A stretch of 56,025 nt of DNA from Macrococcoides goetzii (lineage in GTDB: Bacteria > Bacillota > Bacilli > Staphylococcales > Staphylococcaceae): positions 1-56,025 of the forward strand of contig NZ_MJBI02000009.1 in the NCBI RefSeq assembly GCF_002742385.2. Direction: 5' to 3'. The notes beneath the pieces were generated by a model. That model ran no database searches. It was given only the letters and a program-made list of their open reading frames with translations, and was not told where the DNA came from. Both the position numbers and the translations under genes were made by a program. How positions within the stretch are numbered: the stretch's first letter is position 1; every line of letters begins with the position of its first letter. Shown here piece after piece: positions 42,473 through 49,608 of the stretch.

Positions 42473-42742
42473 TTAATTAACCTCCGAATTTGAAAACATG
42501 TCAGAGAACGGTCTTTCATCTGTTTCGATAACAACTATGTTTCCACCAGTTACTTTTACACTTAGTTTTTTATCTTCTGGATGCTCGTTATCTTCATCCA
42601 AACTTAATGTAAGATAAGCATCTTTTGTTTTGAGTAGATATGTATTTTCTTCTAAGTTGAAATTGGACACATTTTGTTTGATAATTTCCATTGCTTTATC
42701 TAGACCTAATATATTCATTATTTTTTCATCCAATAAATTCAT
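42473..42742 (-). CDS. Hypothetical early phage protein, 89 aa
   Basis: Begins MNLLDEKIMNILGLDKAMEI; an acidic beta-rich half follows (DAYLTLSLDEDNEHPEDKKL). Sits between rusA and the ParB-like gene. No recognised family. Confidence 0.65.
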   Translation of the reverse strand: MNLLDEKIMNILGLDKAMEIIKQNVSNFNLEENTYLLKTKDAYLTLSLDEDNEHPEDKKLSVKVTGGNIVVIETDERPFSDMFSNSEVN

Positions 42743-42745
42743 CTC

Positions 42746-43168
42746 CTATATAACTTCTTCTAAGGTTATACTTAATGATGGTGCGTCTGAATAAATCTTG
42801 TTTGTATGTATTTCATAAACTTGGCCATCATCAATCCATATATGATTGTTTGCAGCATCTAATACTGTTTTAACTAAGTTATCTATGTCTGGTTTAGCAG
42901 TATGAGGTTGATTAATATATTCTGCTTTCTTTTTCTTTGACCAGGATTTTGCCATTGGTATTTCAAACAGTAAAGTTACCTTTAATGGTTTATCTGTCAT
43001 TAGCTTTGGCATTTGCTTTTGAATAAAGTTTTTATGCATTGTGTAACTGCTAGGCATGTATGTCTGAATAGATCTACCTATTCTTTTAAATCTAGGTCTT
43101 GGAGATGCCATCGGTTTATCTAAACCTTTGACATCTTCATACCTGATTTCAATATTAGTGACTGACAT
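42746..43168 (-). CDS. rusA: RusA family Holliday junction resolvase
   Basis: A 140-residue protein with the RusA signature KPDIDNLVKTVLDAANNHIW followed by IDDGQVYEI, providing the catalytic Asp residues, and the N-terminal PRPRFKR segment. Cleaves Holliday junctions or branched DNA during phage recombination and before packaging. Confidence 0.9.
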   Translation of the reverse strand: MSVTNIEIRYEDVKGLDKPMASPRPRFKRIGRSIQTYMPSSYTMHKNFIQKQMPKLMTDKPLKVTLLFEIPMAKSWSKKKKAEYINQPHTAKPDIDNLVKTVLDAANNHIWIDDGQVYEIHTNKIYSDAPSLSITLEEVI

Positions 43169-43313
43169 AATGGATAATCGCTTTCATTTGTTTTCCGTGA
43201 TATAAGTATCTGATATCAACCACTTGCGCTCTTTTCTTTTGTTCCAACTCATGAATAATGTTATTAATCTGTTTTTCAAAGTCTCCTTGCAATTCGACAA
43301 CTTTAATCTTCAT
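43155..43313 (-). CDS. Small Cse60-like phage protein, 52 aa
   Basis: MKIKVVELQGDFEKQINNII, then HELEQKKRAQVVDIRYLYHG and MKAIIHYVSH. The pattern of a short strand, helix, then VxDIxY strand resembles the sporulation-Cse60/DUF2758 family found in staphylococcal phages. Overlaps rusA by 14 bases. Confidence 0.7.
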   Translation of the reverse strand: MKIKVVELQGDFEKQINNIIHELEQKKRAQVVDIRYLYHGKQMKAIIHYVSH

Positions 43314-43815
43314 GATTATCACCGTCTCCAATCAATGCGGTCAATGCAGCAATTTGTTTAACACATCTATTTGCCATTTCAATATGCATTTCTAATTGTG
43401 CATATAGTACTTGTCTGTTATCACATTTTTCAGGAATGAAATCCTCTGTTTGAATATCTACATCCGCTTCAATCACTTCTTGTTCATCATCTTCTACATG
43501 AAGCGGTTCATTTGAATCAGCATGTCCATATTCGCTTGTTTCTGTATTACTGGGTGTTTCTTGTTGTTCCATCATCACAAATTGACTGTCGTCATCTGGT
43601 GCGTTTTCATTACTGTTCATTGGATCATCAAATGTTTTTCTTTCATACTCCGTTAATCTTTTAGGAATCTTAGTGATTTCGCTTTCCATATACCATTTAC
43701 TTTGCATTTGATAGTACTTTTCACCATTCGATTGACTACTATCAGTAACTTCTCCTTCGATGAACTCACCATCTATATATACTCTTATGTCATCTCCAAC
43801 ATTAATTATTGCCAT
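43303..43815 (-). CDS. Hypothetical phage protein, 170 aa
   Basis: Strong AGGAGG before the ATG. N-terminal beta domain (INVGDDIRVYIDGEFIEGEV; YYQMQSKWYMESEITKIPKR), long acidic disordered centre, C-terminal helix (LYAQLEMHIEMANRCVKQIA). Function unknown. Confidence 0.65.
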   Translation of the reverse strand: MAIINVGDDIRVYIDGEFIEGEVTDSSQSNGEKYYQMQSKWYMESEITKIPKRLTEYERKTFDDPMNSNENAPDDDSQFVMMEQQETPSNTETSEYGHADSNEPLHVEDDEQEVIEADVDIQTEDFIPEKCDNRQVLYAQLEMHIEMANRCVKQIAALTALIGDGDNHED

Positions 43816-43915
43816 TATTATTTCCTCCTAAATTATTAATTTTGATTGTTATAAGCGACTGTCTTACTGTTTTACGGAATGTTTCCAAGTATGTCTTTGA
43901 TTTAATCGTTGTCAT
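43802..43915 (-). CDS. Small basic ORF after dut, 37 aa
   Basis: ATG overlaps the dut stop (ATGA); reads MTTIKSKTYLETFRKTVRQS, then LITIKINNLGG. It overlaps the beginning of the next gene by 14 bases and contains that gene's ribosome binding site. Coding is plausible from the coupling but not certain. Confidence 0.45.
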   Translation of the reverse strand: MTTIKSKTYLETFRKTVRQSLITIKINNLGGNNNGNN

Positions 43916-44337
43916 CTTCCTGTACTTCCGAATCCACCTCTATCTGATTCATAATCAAAGGCTTGTACAACATTTACTTCAGGATAAACAACTGGTGCTA
44001 CAACTAACTGTGCTATTCTGTCATGTTGTTTTATGAATATATCCTTATCAGTATCATTCTTAGTAATAATTCCGATTGCTTTGTGATATCCAAAATCTAT
44101 TGTTCCAAGTCTTACTTCTAACTCACCTTTTAAAGATGTACTTGAACGTGGTCTTATTTGCGCCTCATAACCTTCTTTTAATTCAATGGCTATATCTGTT
44201 GGCACAATGACTGTTTGTCTTGCTGGTATGAGTGTGCCCTCAGAAACATATAAATCTAATCCACTATCAAGTGAATAAGGTTTTCTATATGGTTTTTTAG
44301 CATTATCAGATAATAATTTGATGTTAATGGTTTTCAT
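43912..44337 (-). CDS. dut: Trimeric dUTPase
   Basis: A 141-residue dUTP pyrophosphatase with all five motifs: LDSGLDLYV, RPRSSTSLKG, LGTIDFGYHKAIG (catalytic Asp and Tyr present; HKAIG replaces the usual RGEIG), RIAQLVV and the P-loop-like DRGGFGSTG. No inserted domain VI, unlike some S. aureus phage dUTPases that derepress islands. Limits uracil in phage DNA. Confidence 0.93.
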   Translation of the reverse strand: MKTINIKLLSDNAKKPYRKPYSLDSGLDLYVSEGTLIPARQTVIVPTDIAIELKEGYEAQIRPRSSTSLKGELEVRLGTIDFGYHKAIGIITKNDTDKDIFIKQHDRIAQLVVAPVVYPEVNVVQAFDYESDRGGFGSTGR

Positions 44338-44446
44338 CGTTCATTTCCTCCTTGATTACTTGATACGCTACTGAAAAAAGCAATGTTATAAATCCTGTAA
44401 TTGCTAATAAACAAATCAATGCAACACGTTTAATGTTTTTCGACAT
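44324..44446 (-). CDS. Small membrane protein, 40 aa
   Basis: GGAGGTTAAATA precedes the ATG at 44446, which overlaps the previous stop by one base. MSKNIKRVALICLLAITGF then ITLLFSVAYQVIKEEMN: one membrane helix with a positive N-terminus. Ends inside dut. Function unknown. Confidence 0.65.
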   Translation of the reverse strand: MSKNIKRVALICLLAITGFITLLFSVAYQVIKEEMNDENH

Positions 44447-44640
44447 TATTTAACCTCCAGCATATATACTTCGTGAGGTTCGACTTTCCAGAACTCTTTA
44501 TAATGTGTTTCGTGATGATCTAACCAAAATTGTGCATCCGCTTCACAGTTAAATGAAATGTGTATCTGTCTTTGCGGGTCTAATACATTCCAATCAACAT
44601 GTGATAATACTTTCTTTACATTGTTATCTGAGTGAGTCAT
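44446..44640 (-). CDS. Hypothetical early phage protein, 64 aa
   Basis: MTHSDNNVKKVLSHVDWNVL followed by QIHISFNCEADAQFWLDHHE and ending EVYMLEVK. Small acidic protein, coupled to both neighbours by short overlaps. No family recognised. Confidence 0.65.
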   Translation of the reverse strand: MTHSDNNVKKVLSHVDWNVLDPQRQIHISFNCEADAQFWLDHHETHYKEFWKVEPHEVYMLEVK

Positions 44641-44881
44641 CTATAATCCACCTTTCTCTTGAAAACATCGGGTCAATGTATTTCTTCTTAAAATATTCCT
44701 GTCTCATAAATCCAGCCATATCAAATGCAATCGCATTCCATGTACTGCCTCTAAAAGTTTTCTTCTTTCCATCTTTGAAATATGCACTCAAAGTATTTTC
44801 TACTCTGCCTTCTGACTTATCTATCTCACATTTAGAATATTGTTTAAATTGACTTATAATCGTTCTCGCATAACGTTCCAT
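44624..44881 (-). CDS. Hypothetical early phage protein, 85 aa
   Basis: MERYARTIISQFKQYSKCEI, KKKTFRGSTWNAIAFDMAGF and SRERWIIDDSLR. Mixed helical protein; a conserved short phage gene by context. Function unknown. Confidence 0.65.
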   Translation of the reverse strand: MERYARTIISQFKQYSKCEIDKSEGRVENTLSAYFKDGKKKTFRGSTWNAIAFDMAGFMRQEYFKKKYIDPMFSRERWIIDDSLR

Positions 44882-44890
44882 GATCCACCT

Positions 44891-45127
44891 CTATAAGTAA
44901 TCGAATATTGTTTTTTGTTTTAATTCATCTGCAAAATATAATTTGTTTGCTTTCTTAAATTGTTCAAATGCTTTAGCATCCATTCCACACGTTTTAATTG
45001 CTGGGTTGTCATTTACCTTAACGATTTGATACATTGACTCTTTCAGTGGTAGTACATTGCATTGTTGTACTCCTTCTCTATCAAATAAAAAACCTGTTTT
45101 ACGTGTCATTTTTAATTCACTGGCCAT
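44891..45127 (-). CDS. Small phage protein, tandem paralogue B
   Basis: ATG at 45127 favoured (AAAGGATG upstream); about 78 residues. KTGFLFDREGVQQCNVLPLK, ESMYQIVKVNDNPAIKTCGM and FKKANKLYFADELKQ line up with the gene immediately upstream, so the pair arose by tandem duplication. Ends FDYL. Function unknown. Confidence 0.7.
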   Translation of the reverse strand: MASELKMTRKTGFLFDREGVQQCNVLPLKESMYQIVKVNDNPAIKTCGMDAKAFEQFKKANKLYFADELKQKTIFDYL

Positions 45128-45332
45128 ATGCATTCATCCTTTGCAATTCATCTTTATAAAATAACTTGTTCATTCGTTTAAATCGTTTTGCTTCATGTTC
45201 AGTTACACCACAAGCCCAAATATTTTTATTATTTGATATCTTGATGATCTGATACATGTTTTCTTTTATCTTTACTAACTCACATCGTTTTATTTCTTCT
45301 TTGTCATATAAAGCGCCTGGTTTCAAGTACAT
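45117..45332 (-). CDS. Small phage protein, tandem paralogue A
   Basis: A 71-residue protein: KPGALYDKEEIKRCELVKIK, ENMYQIIKISNNKNIWACGV and FKRMNKLFYKDELQR. Same order of motifs and a shared Cys-Gly as paralogue B. Located directly downstream of ssb, overlapping B's start. Confidence 0.7.
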   Translation of the reverse strand: MYLKPGALYDKEEIKRCELVKIKENMYQIIKISNNKNIWACGVTEHEAKRFKRMNKLFYKDELQRMNAYGQ

Positions 45333-45347
45333 GGTTTAACCTCCAAA

Positions 45348-45836
45348 TCAGAATGGTAAATCGTCATCGCTAATATCTATAGGACCAGTAGCGTTCGCAA
45401 ATGGATTTGTTGGTGGTGTAGATTGTTGTGCCTTTTTATTTTGTTGTTGATAATCGTTTGGTGATGACTTTTGCGTTTGTTGATAATCGTCATACTGACT
45501 ACCATCATTTCTTGTTCCTTTTGGTTCTAGGAATTGCACTGATTCGCAAATCACTTCAGTAACGAATATTCTTCTACCTTCTTGATTGTCATAGCTACGT
45601 GACTGTAATCTGCCATCAACACCAGCAAGAGAACCTTTGCTTAAAAAGTTATTTACGTTTTCAGCTTGTTTCTTGAATGTCACACAATTAATAAAATCAG
45701 CTTGTCTTTCTCCTTGTGCATTAGTGAATGTTCTGTTGATTGCTAATGTGAATGTTGTTACTGATACACCAGATGGCGTTACTCTATATTCAGGATCCTT
45801 TGTTAATCTTCCGACTAATACAACTCTATTCAGCAT
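45348..45836 (-). CDS. ssb: Single-stranded DNA-binding protein
   Basis: A 162-residue SSB with the OB-fold start [20 protein letters not shown], the [13 protein letters not shown] strand and [21 protein letters not shown]. The disordered tail ends ISDDDLPF, the interaction peptide for replication and repair partners. Serves phage replication together with the nearby DnaD-like protein. Confidence 0.95.
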   Translation of the reverse strand: MLNRVVLVGRLTKDPEYRVTPSGVSVTTFTLAINRTFTNAQGERQADFINCVTFKKQAENVNNFLSKGSLAGVDGRLQSRSYDNQEGRRIFVTEVICESVQFLEPKGTRNDGSQYDDYQQTQKSSPNDYQQQNKKAQQSTPPTNPFANATGPIDISDDDLPF

Positions 45837-46188
45837 TTAAATCACTCCAATCAATCACTAAGTGGAAATGAGTATCAAAAGAACCTAAATCTTTAAAATA
45901 TACAGTCGATTTATCTAGTTGGAAGTTATCCCTAACAACATCTATAAAGCTATTAGGATTTACTCTTATTACTTTCTGAATACAATTGATTGAAGATGTT
46001 AATTCACTGTTACTGTTTGATATTGGTCCTTTAAAAGGTATAGCCACTTCAGCAAAACCTTTATCAACCGCTTCAAACACAACTTCCTCTACTTGCTTAA
46101 ATGCTTGATCAACGTATTTTTCATATATCTCTTCATGTCTTTCTTTTATCTTGTCCATTAAGTTATATGTTGATATTTCATTAGACAT
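45826..46188 (-). CDS. Hypothetical replication-region protein, 120 aa
   Basis: [20 protein letters not shown], then [20 protein letters not shown] and [17 protein letters not shown]. Overlaps ssb by 11 bases. Predicted alpha/beta; family not recognised. Confidence 0.65.
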   Translation of the reverse strand: MSNEISTYNLMDKIKERHEEIYEKYVDQAFKQVEEVVFEAVDKGFAEVAIPFKGPISNSNSELTSSINCIQKVIRVNPNSFIDVVRDNFQLDKSTVYFKDLGSFDTHFHLVIDWSDLNAE

Positions 46189-46498
46189 TCAATTTTCTCC
46201 TCACTGTTCTGTAATTTATTATTTCAACAATATTCTTTGGATATTTATTGCATAGCTTTTTAACCGCTTCATCTATACCTTTTGCGTATATCGTAAACAC
46301 TCCGTCTTCCGTAATCATTACATCTCTATCACTGTATAAATTGAATGAGATATCATAGTAATTGCATTCAGCTTTGATTTCCTTGCTAAAAAGATATATC
46401 TTGCCATTTTTAGATTTATGCTTTATTTCTTTTCCTGCATTAAGTGCATCTATTTCTTCCTCGGTTAATATAAATCCGTCATAAAATTTCTCACGCAT
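46181..46498 (-). CDS. Hypothetical early phage protein, 105 aa
   Basis: ATG at 46498 or 46510; GGAGG lies 12 or 1 bases upstream respectively, so the inner start is preferred. FYDGFILTEEEIDALNAGKE and ISFNLYSDRDVMITEDGVF. Coupled to the end of the replication gene. Function unknown. Confidence 0.6.
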   Translation of the reverse strand: MREKFYDGFILTEEEIDALNAGKEIKHKSKNGKIYLFSKEIKAECNYYDISFNLYSDRDVMITEDGVFTIYAKGIDEAVKKLCNKYPKNIVEIINYRTVRRKLNV

Positions 46499-47507
46499 GT
46501 TGTTTGTCATCCTCCCACATAGATGACAACTCTTCTTTTACTTGTTTTCTATATGCTTCAAGTTCTTCAGGTGTCATATCATCTTCTTTTTTATCATGTG
46601 TTTGTTTTTCGTTTTTTAACCATTCAGGTGTCATTTCTTTAGGTTGATTGTTGTTAGATTTATATGATCTGTTTTGCATGTCCTGTAACTTTTTCTTTTC
46701 ATACGCTCTTATTTTGTCCATATCTTTTAAGTTATTGTCTAACCATTCATTTAGAATTGATTTTACAAATCCCCAACTCTTTCTGTTTCTATCTAAAGCT
46801 ATTTTCATTGATGCAATTACTGCTTCATCCCCATGTCCTTGTTCAAAGTCATTAATAAAGTGTGTCATCTCTTGAGATACATAAGGTGCTAAAACACCAA
46901 ATGAGTTTTCTTGGTAAAAATCATAAGGATTAATTTGATTATTATTTGAAGCGGTCGCCGCCGCAGATCTTCTTACGTCTTCTTCTTCTTCTTTATATTT
47001 TTCTTCTTCTTCTTCTTTTTCTTTTTCTTGTCCACTTATCGTTGTCGTGTCGTCTTGCGTAACGTTTAACGTATCGTCTGACGTATCGTCAAACGTATCG
47101 TAAATGCTTTTAATTGCTGCATTTCTTATATGTTCTTTGATGTCAGTAATAAATGATTTATCTTGTACTTCAGATAATTCTTTACGTATGCAATCTTCCA
47201 TTGGTTTTCCGCCTCTATTAAGGTTGAATTTTCCCCAATTCAAGATACATAGTTCTCTTGTTTCATCGTTGTACTTAACTAGATTGTGTTTATTAATGAA
47301 TCGGTCTAATATGATCTTTGATGTTTCTTTGCTGAATCCTGAATAGTATTCAAGTTGTTTCATTGTTATTTTGTAGATGCCTGTTTGTGTTGTTTTTGGA
47401 TTAGTTAATAAACATAACCACATCAATCTATCTTCTGGAGAAAAATCCTCTTGAAACTTTTCGTCTTCCCAGGTACTAGTTTGAATCATTCTGAAATTTG
47501 CCATCAT
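46491..47507 (-). CDS. DnaD-like phage replication protein
   Basis: A 338-residue replisome organiser. N-terminal winged helix (MIQTSTWEDEKFQEDFSPED; NPKTTQTGIYKITMKQLEYY), a low-complexity acidic section (DDTSDDTLNVTQDDTT; EKEKEEEEEKYKEEEED), then a DnaD/DnaB-like domain (NPYDFYQENSFGVLAPYVSQ; ILNEWLDNNLKDMDKIRAYE). The acidic section is encoded by the iteron array, so the origin is inside the gene, as in other staphylococcal phages. Loads the host helicase at the phage origin. Confidence 0.87.
   Translation of the reverse strand: MMANFRMIQTSTWEDEKFQEDFSPEDRLMWLCLLTNPKTTQTGIYKITMKQLEYYSGFSKETSKIILDRFINKHNLVKYNDETRELCILNWGKFNLNRGGKPMEDCIRKELSEVQDKSFITDIKEHIRNAAIKSIYDTFDDTSDDTLNVTQDDTTTISGQEKEKEEEEEKYKEEEEDVRRSAAATASNNNQINPYDFYQENSFGVLAPYVSQEMTHFINDFEQGHGDEAVIASMKIALDRNRKSWGFVKSILNEWLDNNLKDMDKIRAYEKKKLQDMQNRSYKSNNNQPKEMTPEWLKNEKQTHDKKEDDMTPEELEAYRKQVKEELSSMWEDDKQHA
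47045..47101. other. Iterons: candidate phage replication origin
   Basis: ACGTATCGT occurs at 47069, 47081 and 47093, exactly 12 bases apart, with degenerate copies upstream (GCGTAACGTTT, GTGTCGTCT). Adjacent 46980-47035 is an almost pure pyrimidine CTT-repeat tract, suitable as an unwinding element. Both lie inside the replication gene. Confidence 0.8.
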
Positions 47508-47776
47508 TCTTCACTCCACATATGTTTTCTATTTTCATTGCTTATATCATCAAATAATTCTTGTAATGTTTTATATCTGTTATCGTATATGTTCGTTACA
47601 AGTCCTGTACGAGCATTTACAAAGTCTGATATACATACTTCCCAATCAACTTTATTCATCCAAATAAACGTAAAATATGGACCTTTAACCTTGTACCATT
47701 GAATGTTATAAGCATGATTTTCCTTAAAACCATGCTTTTCAATTAGTTGTAAGTCTGTATTTTTAACGATTGGCAT
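47504..47776 (-). CDS. Hypothetical early phage protein, 90 aa
   Basis: ATG at 47776 (MPIVKNTDLQLIEKHGFKEN) inside the end of the antirepressor gene; the frame is open to 47806. FTFIWMNKVDWEVCISDFVN and YKTLQELFDDISNE suggest a small globular protein. Stop overlaps the replication gene start. Function unknown. Confidence 0.65.
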   Translation of the reverse strand: MPIVKNTDLQLIEKHGFKENHAYNIQWYKVKGPYFTFIWMNKVDWEVCISDFVNARTGLVTNIYDNRYKTLQELFDDISNENRKHMWSEE

Positions 47777-48497
47777 ATAGATCACCATCCATTTCTTCAA
47801 TGTCAATTTGCCTTACTAAATAAAGTGTTGCATTTGATGGTGTCCAACTATTAATGAAGTCCATAACATCGTCAAAGTGCTTTTGTTTCAATTGCGTTCT
47901 TGTACTTATATTTGTGATGCGATTGATAGATGTATTTAATTCTTTATATAGTTCCTTTTTTACTTTTCGATTATTTACAAGGTTGTAATTCTTTATTGTT
48001 TCATTTACTTTCTGCGTTACTCGTTTTCCTACAAGATTATATTCACCAGCATCTAATTTTTGATTTTCTTTTAAATCAATAACTTCCGCTTCAATCTTCT
48101 CTACTTTTTCATCAGTCTTTTTATTTGCTTTAAACATTAGCTCTAATATTTCCATTGGATCCGATGGTAATTGAATTTTGTTTTCTTTAATAACTTGTTC
48201 CATTTCGTTGAATCTGTTAATGTAAGCCATTTTGAAATCATTGTGTCCTTGAATGTTAAACATGTATAAAGTGAAACCATCTTTGGTAAGCAGGTATTCT
48301 TTGTTCATTTTTCCATTCACTGCTTGATATTCTGACAAAATGAATAGGGTCGAAATGTCGGCTGTACTATCCGAAATTAATTTATAGATGCTTTCTAAAA
48401 CATGCTTATGTTGTTTTCCTAATTCCTCTGCAACTGTTCTACTTGAAACTACTAATCCTAATTCTTTGTTCTCGTCAATTTTTATTAAGTTATTCAT
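47763..48497 (-). CDS. Rha-type phage antirepressor
   Basis: About 244 residues from ATG 48497 (GGAGGG upstream). N-terminal Rha domain (about 1-100): LGLVVSSRTVAEELGKQHKH, LTKDGFTLYMFNIQGHNDFK and MAYINRFNEMEQ. Coiled-coil linker (DEKVEKIEAEVIDLKENQ) and C-terminal helical ORF6C-like section. Antirepressors inactivate the repressor at induction. The leader is structured and faces a plus-strand terminator. Confidence 0.87.
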   Translation of the reverse strand: MNNLIKIDENKELGLVVSSRTVAEELGKQHKHVLESIYKLISDSTADISTLFILSEYQAVNGKMNKEYLLTKDGFTLYMFNIQGHNDFKMAYINRFNEMEQVIKENKIQLPSDPMEILELMFKANKKTDEKVEKIEAEVIDLKENQKLDAGEYNLVGKRVTQKVNETIKNYNLVNNRKVKKELYKELNTSINRITNISTRTQLKQKHFDDVMDFINSWTPSNATLYLVRQIDIEEMDGDLYANR

Positions 48498-48542
48498 ATA
48501 TAAACCCTCCATATTTTTGTTTTAAATATGGTACGGAGATGT

Positions 48543-48611
48543 TATAATAACTGTAATGGATTTATTAATATTCTCCGTACCTCACACTATTTGCAGATAG
48601 TGTGTTTTTTT
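48543..48611 (+). ncRNA. Candidate small antisense RNA over the antirepressor leader
   Basis: On the plus strand, opposite to all genes here, an extended -10 TGTTATAAT (48540-48548) is followed about 35 bases later by a terminator, CACACTAT-TTGCAG-ATAGTGTG then seven T (48583-48611). The RNA of about 55 bases would be complementary to the antirepressor mRNA leader, including one arm (TCTCCGTACC, 48572) of the leader inverted repeat GGTACGGAGA (48530). Confidence 0.5.
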
Positions 48612-48801
48612 ATTTAATGTAATATTCGATATAAAATTTTTCTGTCTCATCATCGAAGTATGAATCTACATAGATTAAATTCTTATTGTCTTTACATTTG
48701 ATTATTGAAGCTTTCCAAATACCTTCTTCATACCAATCAAACACATCTCTTTGAATCTGCTTTTCAGGTTTAATAATCTTCAACACTTTTTCTATGATCA
48801 T
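48610..48801 (-). CDS. Hypothetical early phage protein, 63 aa
   Basis: AAGGAGGTGAAACA precedes the ATG at 48801. MIIEKVLKIIKPEKQIQRDV, IWKASIIKCKDNKNLIYVDS and a Tyr-rich end. Small alpha/beta protein; overlaps the upstream gene by four bases. Function unknown. Confidence 0.65.
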   Translation of the reverse strand: MIIEKVLKIIKPEKQIQRDVFDWYEEGIWKASIIKCKDNKNLIYVDSYFDDETEKFYIEYYIK

Positions 48802-48962
48802 TGTTTCACCTCCTTGTAATAATCATTTTTCATACCTTTATAAAGAAAGTAAGGTAATCCAACTACTAATCCATATCCAAAAGCTGCAAACATTGAAGCT
48901 TCAAAAAAACTAGCAACAAAAAATGTGATAACTATTAATAATTCTGTTTTTATATACAACAA
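48798..48962 (-). CDS. Small membrane protein, 54 aa
   Basis: TTG start at 48962 eight bases after AGGAGG. IKTELLIVITFFVASFFEAS, then FAAFGYGLVVGLPYFLYKG: two hydrophobic segments. Its last codons hold the ribosome binding site of the next gene. Position among early genes suggests host takeover or exclusion, but nothing specific is recognisable. Confidence 0.65.
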   Translation of the reverse strand: MLYIKTELLIVITFFVASFFEASMFAAFGYGLVVGLPYFLYKGMKNDYYKEVKQ

Positions 48963-48984
48963 TCTTAAAACCTCCTAAAATATA

Positions 48985-49007
48985 CGACTTCCATGTCTCC
49001 CGCTTAT
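48985..49007 (+). repeat. Dispersed 23-bp element, early-region copy
   Basis: Begins CGACTTCCATGTCTCCCG and ends CTTAT; matches 51272-51294 at 22 of 23 positions. It overlaps the stop codon of the amber-interrupted gene. Core also at 12812-12826 (inverted). Confidence 0.85.
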
Positions 49008-49204
49008 AAACCGTATTCTTTCATTATTTCTATACAAACTTTTTCAGCCTCTTTAGATAGCCACCAAGATTTTCTTTTGCTTTTAGAAATCTCGATGGCA
49101 ATCATTCGAGGATCATTCGCGATGTGTTCATAAAAGAAATCTTTACTTACACAAAGACGATTCTGGATTTCTTTAGCATCAATAGTCTAATCTCCTCTAG
49201 GCAT
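49004..49204 (-). pseudogene. Small excisionase/HTH-like gene with in-frame amber codon
   Basis: ATG at 49204 has GGAGG five bases upstream. The frame reads MPRGD, then TAG (49187-49189), then continues for 60 residues: TIDAKEIQNRLCVSKDFFYE, HIANDPRMIAIEISKSKRKS, WWLSKEAEKVCIEIMKEYGL. The rest has a MerR/excisionase-like winged-helix pattern seen in small phage and island proteins (DUF771-like). A single change at TAG (for example from CAG or AAG) would restore it. Internal initiation at ATT 49183 behind GAGGAG is a remote alternative. Confidence 0.75.
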
Positions 49205-49216
49205 ATATACCTCCAA

Positions 49217-49234
49217 AAGTTATATTAAGTTATA
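49217..49234. promoter_or_regulatory. Operator half-sites downstream of the Cro-like gene
   Basis: AAGTTATA at 49217-49224 and 49227-49234, ten bases apart. Same octamer as in the main operator region at 49473-49584. Confidence 0.55.
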
Positions 49235-49250
49235 TTGAGAGTAAAAAAAA

Positions 49251-49451
49251 TTAGACTTTTATATCATCTACCTCAATATCATATAGCTTAGCTAGTGCAT
49301 AAACAGTTACATTACTTAATTCAGTGGTTTCTTTTTCCCAATGAATAACCGTCTTAGCCGCTATACCTAGCTTGTCAGCAACATCCTTTTGAGTCATTCC
49401 TTTAATCTGTCTCCAATTTTTTATAGGTAATTGCTGTAGTTCGTTCCCCAA
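49251..49451 (-). CDS. Cro-like XRE family regulator
   Basis: About 66 residues from TTG 49451 (GAGG eight bases upstream; a GTG at 49460 is also possible). Helix-turn-helix in MTQKDVADKLGIAAKTVIHW, then EKETTELSNVTVYALAKLYD. Divergent from the repressor across the operator region, the Cro position of the lytic/lysogenic switch. Confidence 0.82.
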   Translation of the reverse strand: MGNELQQLPIKNWRQIKGMTQKDVADKLGIAAKTVIHWEKETTELSNVTVYALAKLYDIEVDDIKV

Positions 49452-49472
49452 TCTACACACCTCACTTTCATT

Positions 49473-49584
49473 TATAACTTTACATAACTTTCAAATCTAT
49501 GTCAACACATTAAGTTATAAAAAGTGAATTAAAGTTATACAAAGTATTGAATTTTAATATAACTTATGGTAATTTTAAGTTACA
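49473..49584. promoter_or_regulatory. Lysogeny switch operator region
   Basis: Half-sites of AAGTTATA/TATAACTT at 49473, 49483 (CATAACTT), 49512, 49532, 49558 and 49577 (AAGTTACA), many spaced by multiples of about 10 bases. The region lies between divergent cro-like and repressor genes and should contain both promoters. Confidence 0.65.
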
Positions 49585-49608
49585 AATAGTAATTAAAGGA
49601 GAATTGTA

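Noticed and set aside
43912-44337. dUTPase as an island-derepressing moonlighting type
   Set aside because: The inserted domain seen in many such S. aureus phage dUTPases is missing; no evidence for this role from sequence.
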